Positions 1-6,770 of a stretch of 34,477 nt of DNA are shown here, in pieces; position 1 is the stretch's first letter, and each line of letters opens with the position of its first letter. The position numbers and the translations under genes were made by a program. Source of the stretch: a candidate division TM6 bacterium UASB340 (lineage in GTDB: Bacteria > Babelota > Babeliae > Babelales > UASB340); assembly GCA_001468925.1 (NCBI GenBank), contig LDIX01000002.1, positions 60,602 through 95,078 on the forward strand. The letters are read 5' to 3'. The notes under the pieces were generated by a model. It had not been told where the DNA came from. It did no database searches and was given only the letters and a program-made list of their open reading frames with translations.

Positions 1-2
1 TA

Positions 3-470
3 AACAAAATAAAACCAATAAATAATTCTATAGATAAAAAATTAACCGATAAATCAATATTATTACCTAAAAATAGTCTCACGGATTGGGAAATAAATTA
101 TTTTAAAAAAATATGTTTAAAATTAGGCTTAATCTGTAAAAATTATAAATACATGGAAAATAATAAAGAATTTACCGGAATAAAAATAGAAGATATGGAT
201 TACATAAAAAATTATTCTTATTTTAATACACTATTAACAATTACAACTTTTTTAAAAAATAGAAAAAATGTAAAATTGGAATATTCAGATTCTTTTTATA
301 AAATGTTAGGCTCTAAAGATGCAATTGATTTTTTAACGAATAATATAAGTTTTGAAGATTTTAAAAAGGAAAGCAACGGAACAATGTACACATTTTTAAA
401 AAAATCCAAAGATATACTTCTTTATAAACCAATTCCTGAAATTAATAGTGTAAAATTATTTAAGATATAA
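3..470 (+). CDS. C-terminal part of an unrecognised protein (5' end outside window)
   Basis: The reading frame is open from base 3 to the TAA at 468-470, upstream of the first in-frame ATG at 153 as well as after it. I therefore read this as the 3' end of a longer gene and not as a 105-residue ORF starting at 153; no Shine-Dalgarno sequence precedes that ATG. About 155 residues are visible. They are rich in Lys, Asn, Ile and Phe, with no signal peptide, membrane segment or motif I recognise. The stop lies 2 bases before the GTG of the recO-like gene, so the two are very probably co-transcribed and translationally coupled. No function can be given. Confidence 0.7.
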   Translation, partial: NKIKPINNSIDKKLTDKSILLPKNSLTDWEINYFKKICLKLGLICKNYKYMENNKEFTGIKIEDMDYIKNYSYFNTLLTITTFLKNRKNVKLEYSDSFYKMLGSKDAIDFLTNNISFEDFKKESNGTMYTFLKKSKDILLYKPIPEINSVKLFKI

Positions 471-472
471 TC

Positions 473-1111
473 GTGCAAACAAAAGAAATAGGTTTTGTCT
501 TAAAAAGATTTTTACCAAATAAAAACAAACTTTCAGTATTAACAAAAGAATCCGGAAAAATAGAAATAATAACAAGACCAACAGGTAAAACAATTGAGCT
601 TTGGCCCGGAATGTTTTTATCTTTTTATAAAGAAAATTTTGCAAACAATTCAAAAATATTTATAGCACAAGATTTGGAAATATTAATGTCACCGGATTTT
701 GATACAAATTTAAATATAAAATGGGCCCATCAAATACTTGAGATTTGTTATTATTTTGCACCATTAAGTAATCCTGACAAAGAACTTTTTGATCATATTT
801 ATAGTTGTTTCAATATAATGGTATTAAACCGAAATTTTTCAAGCGAATTGGAAATAATCAAAAAAATATATCTTATTAAATTGTTGGAACTTTTAGGATT
901 CTATCCAACAACCGATTTAATTACATATTTGAGCCTATATATAAATATTAGATCTACATATATTAATATTGTTGACAATAATCAATTAAAATTATTAAAA
1001 ACAAATTTGCAAAATATTAATAATGCACAAATATCTAAAATAGATAAGTGGATTATTGCAAGTTTGGCAACTCATCCAAATTTCAAATTTTTTAGAACTA
1101 TTTGTGCTTAA
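473..1111 (+). CDS. recO: RecO-like DNA repair/recombination mediator
   Basis: This 212-residue protein has the RecO layout. An N-terminal OB-fold-like part (about 1-75) contains GFVLKRFLPNKNKLSVLTKE followed by SGK, matching the family pattern of a conserved aliphatic strand and a 'T...GK' turn. The rest is helical and includes KIYLIKLLELLGFYP near residue 140, the conserved RecO helix-plus-GFxP segment. RecO loads RecA on SSB-coated DNA together with RecR. The Cys zinc knuckle found in some RecOs is absent, and the protein is slightly shorter than the usual 230-250 residues. The start is GTG, 2 bases after the preceding stop, so translational coupling is likely. The family call rests on pattern matching of a divergent sequence. 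Confidence 0.6.
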   Translation: MQTKEIGFVLKRFLPNKNKLSVLTKESGKIEIITRPTGKTIELWPGMFLSFYKENFANNSKIFIAQDLEILMSPDFDTNLNIKWAHQILEICYYFAPLSNPDKELFDHIYSCFNIMVLNRNFSSELEIIKKIYLIKLLELLGFYPTTDLITYLSLYINIRSTYINIVDNNQLKLLKTNLQNINNAQISKIDKWIIASLATHPNFKFFRTICA

Positions 1112-1127
1112 ATAAAAAAGGATATAT

Positions 1128-4100
1128 ATGTTTAAAATGCTTATTTTATTATTTACAATTTTTTTTACTTCAAATTTTTACACACCAATTAATGCTTTAA
1201 ATTCAGATTTTTCAAAAACAATAATAAAATCAAACGATATAACAATTATTGAGAAAGATCTTTTAAAAACAGAAGAAGCAAAATTATCCGAAGAACAAGC
1301 AAAATTTGCCACAGAAGAAAGAAATCTCACAAATAAATTAAACAATATTCAAAGTGAATTTTCAAAAATAGATGAAAAACTAAAAACGGCAAGTGAAAGT
1401 GAAAGAGAATTTTTAGTAAAATTTATAACCCTTTTAAATGAAAAAAAACAAACACTTTTATCACAACTGGAATCATTAAAAGAGATAGTTACCACAATTG
1501 AACAAAATATAAAAAATTTAAAAATAATTATTAAATACAAAGAAACACCAAAAGAAACTAAGCAAAGTTCTTCATATTCATGGAAAGAATTTCAAGAAGC
1601 ATCCAAAGATCTTTATACAAAAAAAACGGAGCTCACAAGCTTACAGGATAAGATTAAAACATTGGAAAAACAACAAGAAACGGAATTAAAATTTTTAGAA
1701 TCCAATAATTTACAAAAACAAACACTGGAAGATAAATTAAAACAAATAGAAGAAGAGATTGGCAAAGGAATTAGAGAACAAATTAAAATAAATGAAAGAT
1801 CTTTATTAAAAGAAGAAATTATACTTTTATCTGAAATAGATATTTCCTATAAATTAAAAATTAAAAAGTTAAAAGAATTGGTAATTCTTAAAAATAGTGA
1901 TTTGCAAATTTTAACATTGGAAATTGAGAAAAAAAGTGAAGAAATTAAAGAAATTGAAAAAAATCTAATTCCAACGGCAGAAGATGTAAATATTGCACAA
2001 CAAGAATGGAGTCTGGAATCTCAAAAAAGTCAGATTGCTAAAGATTCATGGGAAGAAAAAAAGAATCCTATAAAAAAAGAAGTTGAAGAATTAAAGAAAA
2101 AAATAGATTCATTAAATTTAGATTTAAGTAAAACAAAAGATCAAGCAGAACAAATTTACCAAGAAAGTTTACTTTTAAAATATCAAACTGAAATAGATAA
2201 ACATAATAATTACTTAAAAATAATTGATTATGAAAAAAGCCGTTTAGATTTAAATGTAACAGCAAAAAAGCTTCAACACGATTCGATAAAAGCATATTAT
2301 CAAAGTAATTTAGAAAATTCATTAATTAAACCGTGGCTTGAAAGTTTCAAAAACCAAAAAGATATAATATTGGTTCAAATTACGGAATTGGACAGAAAAA
2401 TAAATGAAGAAATAAATACACAAACCGAAACAATTAGGAAAATAGATCAAGTAAAAGCAAAAATAGAAGAGTTACAGCTCAAAAAAACCGGTATTTTTAG
2501 AAATAAAACAAAATTTTTTGAAGATTCCATAATTAATTATAATGATGCTAAAATAAATTTAATAACAATAAAAGATTCAAGAGCGTTTGCAATAATTAAC
2601 GATCAAAAAAATACTGCTGAAGAGATTAAAAATACTATAGATTTTACAAAAAAACAGTTACAAACAAAAAATATCTCTGAAAACATATGGAAAAGATCTC
2701 CAAAATCAATAACTTTATCAGATCTATTAAAAGCAATAAAAGATGCTGAAAGCTTTTTGATAAAACTTTTTTGGGATACACAAAGTTATCTAAACCCATA
2801 CATTATCGTAACAAATATAAAAAATTTAAATCTACCAAACTATTTTGGATTATTAATATTTGCGATATTTTTTATATTATTCATGTTTTTTACAAAAAAA
2901 ATATTATTACTCATACAAAACATAGTTTCAGAAAATATAAAATTTTCTAAACATAATCAGAATATTTTATATTTATTAATAAGCATAAGTACTTTTTTAG
3001 AATTTTCGTTAAACAACTTTAAACTCTTATTTAGTTGGTTTTTTATATATTGTCACATACTATTCGATTTTCGATATATTTTTTCATCAATTGAATTTTT
3101 AGCAACACCATATTTAATTGCCGTATTTTATATAGCAACAATACCTATATGGATATATTTGTCCGGTAAACTCTTGGCAACTGCAAAAATGTTAAATGAA
3201 AAATTAAGTTATTTATTTTTTGCTGAAAAAACAGAAAGCAAATTTATTTTTCTAGTCACATCCATATTATATTCAACGGCAACATTAATACCGTTAAGAC
3301 AAGCATTTTTGAATTATATAGACATGCCGTCTTCATTTCCAAACGTTATGTCTGCAGCATACTCTTTAGTACTTGTAGTTATGATTTTATTATTCTTTGG
3401 CAAAGAAGATGTTTTAACTCTAATACCATCTCAAGGCACAATATTTTCATGGATCACAAAAAAAATAGAAAAATATTATTATCCGGTGTTTATATCATTT
3501 ATGGGTTTATTAATTTTATCAAATCCATACATAGGATATTCAAATATGGCTTGGTACCTGGCTTTTGCAATACCAGTATCAATGACAATAATATATGGCG
3601 CACTTATTGCACATTCTTATGTTCGTAAATGGTCATCAACATTTTTCTTGAAAGAAGAAAATGATGAAATTGTGAATAAGTTTGAACAAGCAAAAGTTTA
3701 TTACGGATTTTTCATAATTTTGACATTTTTAGCATTAAGTTTTATTGCCTTCTTTTTTATAACAAGAATTTGGCAATTAAATTATACCGTTGCCAGCCTT
3801 TTAAGCGATCTATCCAAACGCTGGGTAATACCTATTTCTCCAACTGCAAATTTGGGTATTTTAGAATTAATTACATTAATTTCTTTCATAATTTCCGGAT
3901 TTATAATTTCATATTTGGTCAAAACATTCGTACTTACAAAACTATTTGAAATATTCAGAACTGAACCGGGCGCACAAAATACCATGTTTAAGATTTCACA
4001 TTACATAATAATAGCATTGGCAATAATTTTGGGATTTATAACAATACAATTAAGAGAATTTATAACAATCGCCGGTAGCTTTTTAGCAATTGGTATAGGT

Positions 4101-4655
4101 TTTGCATTAAAAGATCTTGCATCAGATTATGTAGCAGGATTATTTATACTTATAGAAAGACCAGTGGAAATTGGAAATTATATTCAACTTGATGAACGTA
4201 CAATTGGTACTGTACAAAAAATATCTGCTAGAGCCACAACTATAAGAACGGCCAGAAATTTTTCAATCATAGTTCCAAATAAAGATCTTGTTTCAAAACA
4301 AATAATTAATTGGGGTGATGGTAGAATATCGGTTGGTTTTGAATTGAGAGTTTCAGTTGATTACAACCAAAATCTTGAACAAGTAAAAGAAATTTTACAC
4401 AAAACAATCCAAAGTCATGATGCTATTTTAAAAGTACCAACCACAGTTATTAGAATTGAAGATTTTGGCGATAGTGGTGTAAATTTTTTCATAAGAGCAT
4501 TTATAAGTGCAAGAAGAGTCCGTGAACAATGGGATATTTCAAGTGATTTACGATTCGCAATAATGAAAGCTTTTAAAGAAAATAATATAACAATTCCATT
4601 TCCACAAATTGTTGTTCATAGAACGGATGAAAAAACTATTAATTCTACAAAATAG
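1128..4655 (+). CDS. Large MscS/MscK-type mechanosensitive channel with coiled-coil periplasmic domain
   Basis: The 1175-residue protein starts at an ATG preceded by AAAAAAGGA. Residues 1-24 form a signal peptide. Residues about 40-540 are almost pure Glu/Lys/Leu/Ile/Gln coiled coil. From about 570 a series of hydrophobic segments begins (for example GLLIFAIFFILFMFF). The C-terminus carries the MscS core: pore helix near 975-1005 (FITIAGSFLAIGIGFALKD), then the beta domain with RPVEIGNYIQ and IVPNKDLVSKQIINW, then the alpha/beta cage domain. The plan is that of MscK/KefA or YnaI/YbiO-type long MscS proteins, which release solutes on hypo-osmotic shock. It follows recO by 16 bases. A coiled coil of this length is unusual for the periplasmic region of such channels and could be a tethering or sensing arm. 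Confidence 0.88.
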   Translation: MFKMLILLFTIFFTSNFYTPINALNSDFSKTIIKSNDITIIEKDLLKTEEAKLSEEQAKFATEERNLTNKLNNIQSEFSKIDEKLKTASESEREFLVKFITLLNEKKQTLLSQLESLKEIVTTIEQNIKNLKIIIKYKETPKETKQSSSYSWKEFQEASKDLYTKKTELTSLQDKIKTLEKQQETELKFLESNNLQKQTLEDKLKQIEEEIGKGIREQIKINERSLLKEEIILLSEIDISYKLKIKKLKELVILKNSDLQILTLEIEKKSEEIKEIEKNLIPTAEDVNIAQQEWSLESQKSQIAKDSWEEKKNPIKKEVEELKKKIDSLNLDLSKTKDQAEQIYQESLLLKYQTEIDKHNNYLKIIDYEKSRLDLNVTAKKLQHDSIKAYYQSNLENSLIKPWLESFKNQKDIILVQITELDRKINEEINTQTETIRKIDQVKAKIEELQLKKTGIFRNKTKFFEDSIINYNDAKINLITIKDSRAFAIINDQKNTAEEIKNTIDFTKKQLQTKNISENIWKRSPKSITLSDLLKAIKDAESFLIKLFWDTQSYLNPYIIVTNIKNLNLPNYFGLLIFAIFFILFMFFTKKILLLIQNIVSENIKFSKHNQNILYLLISISTFLEFSLNNFKLLFSWFFIYCHILFDFRYIFSSIEFLATPYLIAVFYIATIPIWIYLSGKLLATAKMLNEKLSYLFFAEKTESKFIFLVTSILYSTATLIPLRQAFLNYIDMPSSFPNVMSAAYSLVLVVMILLFFGKEDVLTLIPSQGTIFSWITKKIEKYYYPVFISFMGLLILSNPYIGYSNMAWYLAFAIPVSMTIIYGALIAHSYVRKWSSTFFLKEENDEIVNKFEQAKVYYGFFIILTFLALSFIAFFFITRIWQLNYTVASLLSDLSKRWVIPISPTANLGILELITLISFIISGFIISYLVKTFVLTKLFEIFRTEPGAQNTMFKISHYIIIALAIILGFITIQLREFITIAGSFLAIGIGFALKDLASDYVAGLFILIERPVEIGNYIQLDERTIGTVQKISARATTIRTARNFSIIVPNKDLVSKQIINWGDGRISVGFELRVSVDYNQNLEQVKEILHKTIQSHDAILKVPTTVIRIEDFGDSGVNFFIRAFISARRVREQWDISSDLRFAIMKAFKENNITIPFPQIVVHRTDEKTINSTK

Positions 4656-4663
4656 ATATAAAA

Positions 4664-4691
4664 ATAATGGGCATATTAATATGCCCATTAT
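4664..4691. terminator. Perfect 28-base palindrome between convergent genes
   Basis: The two 14-base halves (ATAATGGGCATATT and its exact complement) form a perfect inverted repeat just after the mscS stop. It lies between convergent genes. Read on the minus strand it is followed by a T-rich stretch, so it best serves the small membrane-protein gene at 4713. On the plus strand no T run follows. It is therefore a likely terminator for the minus strand and at best a weak one for the plus strand. Confidence 0.65.
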
Positions 4692-4712
4692 CTAAAAATT
4701 AAAAGATTAATT

Positions 4713-4946
4713 TTACTCTTTTAAGCTTGCTTTTATTTTTCTAATCATTTTATCAATAAAATTAATTATTGGAGATGCATTTATTTTCACTAATCCAAAA
4801 TATGTAAGAGCAACACCAATAGTAAAAATAATAATATTTAAAATAATTTTGTAAGTAAAACCAAGCAATACCAAGCCTGAAATTACAGCCAAAATTCCGG
4901 TCATATTATTTAAAAACCATTTTCCAACTTTTCCAGTTTCTGCCAT
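4713..4946 (-). CDS. Small two-helix membrane protein, unknown function
   Basis: This is a 77-residue protein. Two hydrophobic segments (about 15-35 and 38-55) are joined by a short turn and followed by a basic amphipathic tail (FIDKMIRKIKASLKE). The start ATG is preceded by AAAGGAG at ideal spacing, so this is a real gene. No domain is recognised. Its size and plan (N-terminal soluble stub, hydrophobic hairpin, charged tail) resemble the 68-residue protein at 6214-6420, although identity is low. It appears to be monocistronic, with its own promoter-like sequence upstream and the 28-base palindrome downstream. Confidence 0.75.
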   Translation of the reverse strand: MAETGKVGKWFLNNMTGILAVISGLVLLGFTYKIILNIIIFTIGVALTYFGLVKINASPIINFIDKMIRKIKASLKE

Positions 4947-4986
4947 TATTTCTCCTTTAATTAATAAAAATCTTTAAAGTAAAAGA

Positions 4987-5016
4987 ATGCTAACAAAAAA
5001 AAATATTTTTTTTCAA
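4987..5016 (-). promoter_or_regulatory. Candidate promoter for the 77-residue membrane protein
   Basis: On the minus strand there is TTGAAA (5016-5011), an 18-base A/T-tract spacer and TAGCAT (4992-4987), about 40 bases upstream of the start codon at 4946. The spacer is an A run followed by a T run and may be intrinsically bent. The assignment is by eye only. Confidence 0.4.
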
Positions 5017-5041
5017 GATAATTTATTTTTAAATTTTTTAA

Positions 5042-6013
5042 TTATGCAAAAGCTGTAATAATTTCAAAAGCCAAACCGGCCAAGGCAATTGTACGATCTA
5101 TCTTCTTTTTCGTCCACTTAATTCCAAAACATGTACATTCAACGTCATCTTTATGCTGATATTTTAAAAATTTTTCTGCATCCTCCAACGTAATTAAAAT
5201 CATAGGCACTCTTTTATCTTCAATAATTATTTTTTGTCCTTTATTTTCAATACTTTTAGAGCTACTTGAATAACTTTGAGTAGAACTTGTTTTTGATATA
5301 TCAGAAGTTAATAATTCGCTATTTGAACTACTATCCGAACTGTAAAATTCATCATCTTCATATATGTTTCTAAGTCTATTTGTTTTTATTGGAGTTAACT
5401 CAGGTATATCGTTCTCATCATATTTAATACTGAAATATTCATCGTAAGATAGAACACTAAATTCTTTTTTTATAATTCTACTTTTACATGAACCTGCAAT
5501 CGGGCTGCAATTAAGATTTTTAACTAAATCTATAGAAACAACGGATTTTATATATTCATTTATTTCTTCAAAAATATCACTAATAACTTTTGCACCCAAA
5601 CCAACAGTTACAATAGTTATTTTCTCATTTATATTTTTATAAAGATTTTTAATCTCTACAGTTAATTGTTCACTAAATTCTCTAATATTTTCTCTATAAC
5701 AAAGCCGTATATCATTTTCATTCATAACTTTATTTATACGTTCATTTCGATTATCTTCGGATTTAGGATTTAACATAAGAAATAAAAGTGAATACTTTTT
5801 TTTGCAATTTTCTTCATCCTCATTTAATAAAATTGTATTTTTTTCTTTTATTTCTAAACTAAACTTATCGTAAATTTTTTGAATTTTTTCTCTGTCATAT
5901 TTATAATCAAAAAGACTTGACTGAGTTGGTCCATAAACAAAAAGTATTGGATTATAAGATTTAAGAGAAAAAAAGATAAAAAACAACAATACAAAATACC
6001 TAGAAATCTTCAT
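5042..6013 (-). CDS. Exported protein of unknown function, possible degenerate alpha/beta-hydrolase core
   Basis: The longest frame begins at 6049, but the ATG at 6013 has a strong AGGGGGAT sequence at correct spacing and begins a clean signal peptide (MKISRYFVLLFFIFFSLKS), so I start there (323 residues). After the signal come ILFVYGPTQSS and, near residue 136, ITIVTVGLGAKVISDIF. The spacing and hydrophobic pattern recall the strand-nucleophile-helix of alpha/beta hydrolases, but the G-x-S-x-G serine is missing (GLGAK). A serine-rich linker follows (about 225-260), then a folded C-terminal part and a hydrophobic end (IALAGLAFEIITAFA) that might anchor it. The hydrolase link is a weak inference; export is well supported. 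Confidence 0.7.
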   Translation of the reverse strand: MKISRYFVLLFFIFFSLKSYNPILFVYGPTQSSLFDYKYDREKIQKIYDKFSLEIKEKNTILLNEDEENCKKKYSLLFLMLNPKSEDNRNERINKVMNENDIRLCYRENIREFSEQLTVEIKNLYKNINEKITIVTVGLGAKVISDIFEEINEYIKSVVSIDLVKNLNCSPIAGSCKSRIIKKEFSVLSYDEYFSIKYDENDIPELTPIKTNRLRNIYEDDEFYSSDSSSNSELLTSDISKTSSTQSYSSSSKSIENKGQKIIIEDKRVPMILITLEDAEKFLKYQHKDDVECTCFGIKWTKKKIDRTIALAGLAFEIITAFA

Positions 6014-6058
6014 ACAACATCCCCCTATAAAATACCCCAAAATGTCCAAGCTATAGGC

Positions 6059-6088
6059 AATTTAGTATTTTTATGTATATTTTTGCAA
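6059..6088 (-). promoter_or_regulatory. Candidate promoter for the exported protein at 5042-6013
   Basis: The minus strand shows TTGCAA (6088-6083), an 18-base spacer and TAAATT (6064-6059). This would give a leader of roughly 40 bases containing the AGGGGG ribosome site. The -10 is not canonical. The same TAAATT with 18-base spacing occurs upstream of the gene at 33683. Confidence 0.35.
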
Positions 6089-6098
6089 CAAAAATGTA

Positions 6099-6123
6099 TT
6101 TATATAAGAAAAATTTATATAAA
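6099..6123 (-). terminator. AT-only stem-loop after tRNA-Glu(CTC)
   Basis: On the minus strand TTTATATAA, a 7-base loop and TTATATAAA form a 9-base-pair stem a few bases after the tRNA 3' end, with T-rich sequence around it. Made of A/T pairs only, it is a weak candidate for tRNA transcript termination or processing. Confidence 0.3.
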
Positions 6124-6131
6124 GCGAAGAC

Positions 6132-6209
6132 TGGCGTCCCCAAGGGGATTCGAACCCCTGTTACAAGAATGAGAATCTTGTGTCCTAGACCGGGCTAGAC
6201 GATGGGGAC
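6132..6209 (-). tRNA. tRNA-Glu (anticodon CTC)
   Basis: The minus strand folds as a complete cloverleaf. The acceptor is GTCCCCA paired with TGGGGAC, the discriminator is G and CCA is encoded. The anticodon stem CAAGA/TCTTG encloses loop TTCTCAT (anticodon CTC), and the T arm contains GGTTCGAATCC. It begins only 4 bases after the stop of the small membrane-protein gene at 6214, so the two probably share a transcript. It is nearly identical to the tRNA-Glu(TTC) at 6511-6587. Confidence 0.96.
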
Positions 6210-6213
6210 ATAT

Positions 6214-6420
6214 TTAATCTGAAAAATTATCGTGAAACTTATCTCTGAATCTATAAACATAAAAAAGGGCTCTATTCGCATTTCTAAGCTGCAAACCCTT
6301 AAATATAAGATACAAACCGAAAGCAGCAATAGCCATTTTGATGATAAAAGTACCGGCAACAAAAAAAACTATTAAACTACCAAGAAATATATAAAGAAAA
6401 CCCTTAAAACCATTATCCAT
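6214..6420 (-). CDS. Small membrane protein between two tRNA-Glu genes
   Basis: This 68-residue protein has two hydrophobic stretches (about 7-28 and 30-45: FLYIFLGSLIVFFVAGTFII, then AIAAFGLYLIF) and a charged tail (RFRDKFHDNFSD). The ATG is preceded by GAGGG. No domain is recognised. It is sandwiched between tRNA-Glu(TTC) upstream and tRNA-Glu(CTC) 4 bases downstream, and no separate promoter is evident. It may be expressed from the tRNA promoter near 6700, which would be unusual for an mRNA segment flanked by processed tRNAs. Its plan resembles the 77-residue protein at 4713-4946. Confidence 0.65.
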   Translation of the reverse strand: MDNGFKGFLYIFLGSLIVFFVAGTFIIKMAIAAFGLYLIFKGLQLRNANRALFYVYRFRDKFHDNFSD

Positions 6421-6474
6421 AATAACCCTCGCTTATTTCTCTTCTAACTCTTTTTTTATTTTAAATTTTTCTTA

Positions 6475-6510
6475 CTGGCGCAAGCCAGACGAAGCTCGAA
6501 GAGCGAAGAC
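6475..6510 (-). repeat. GC-rich tRNA-trailer repeat (copy 1)
   Basis: Directly after the CCA of tRNA-Glu(TTC), the minus strand reads GTCTTCGCTCTT followed by CGAGCTTCGTC, then a hairpin CTGGC/GCCAG (6475-6488). The first 23 bases match, with only T-to-A changes and one inserted A, the sequence following the CCA of tRNA-Val at 25876-25900. The first 9 bases also follow tRNA-Glu(CTC) at 6131-6123. The element is far richer in G+C than its surroundings. Confidence 0.7.
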
Positions 6511-6587
6511 TGGCGTCCCCAAGGGGATTCGAACCCCTGTTACAGGAATGAAAATCCTGTGTCCTGACCAGGCTAGACGATGGGGAC
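6511..6587 (-). tRNA. tRNA-Glu (anticodon TTC)
   Basis: This is a complete minus-strand cloverleaf. The acceptor is GTCCCCA/TGGGGAC with encoded CCA. The anticodon stem CAGGA/TCCTG encloses loop TTTTCAT (anticodon TTC). It differs from the neighbouring tRNA-Glu(CTC) by the wobble base, one compensated base pair in the anticodon stem and two changes in the D loop. It follows tRNA-Lys by 9 bases and is likely in the same transcript. Confidence 0.97.
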
Positions 6588-6596
6588 ACAAAGTAA

Positions 6597-6672
6597 TGGT
6601 GAGCCGCGTAGGAGTCGAACCTACGACCCACAGCTTAAAAGGCTGTTGCTCTACCAACTGAGCTAGCGGCTC
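6597..6672 (-). tRNA. tRNA-Lys (anticodon TTT)
   Basis: On the minus strand, acceptor GAGCCGC pairs with GCGGCTC, discriminator A and CCA are encoded, anticodon stem ACAGC/GCTGT encloses CTTTTAA (anticodon TTT), and the T arm has GGTTCGACTCC. It is the first gene of a minus-strand run Lys-Glu-membrane protein-Glu, with a good promoter about 20 bases upstream. Confidence 0.97.
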
Positions 6673-6693
6673 CTGTGTTTTATCACAATGAAA

Positions 6694-6722
6694 AATCTAC
6701 AAGAATTATAACACACTGTCAA
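6694..6722 (-). promoter_or_regulatory. Promoter of the tRNA-Lys/Glu run
   Basis: The minus strand has a perfect TTGACA (6722-6717), a 17-base spacer and TAGATT (6699-6694). Initiation near 6687 would leave about 15 bases before tRNA-Lys. The architecture closely matches the promoter of the other tRNA cluster (25757-25785), which supports it. Confidence 0.65.
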
Positions 6723-6770
6723 GAAAATTGGCTTTTTATAATAATTTTAATAACAAAAATTTAAAAAAAA

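Noticed and set aside
153-470. A complete 105-residue gene starting at the ATG at 153
   Set aside because: The frame is open upstream to base 3 and no ribosome site precedes the ATG; a truncated longer gene fits better.
6472-6657. 61-residue open frame on the minus strand
   Set aside because: It runs through tRNA-Lys and tRNA-Glu(TTC); the apparent peptide is translated tRNA sequence.
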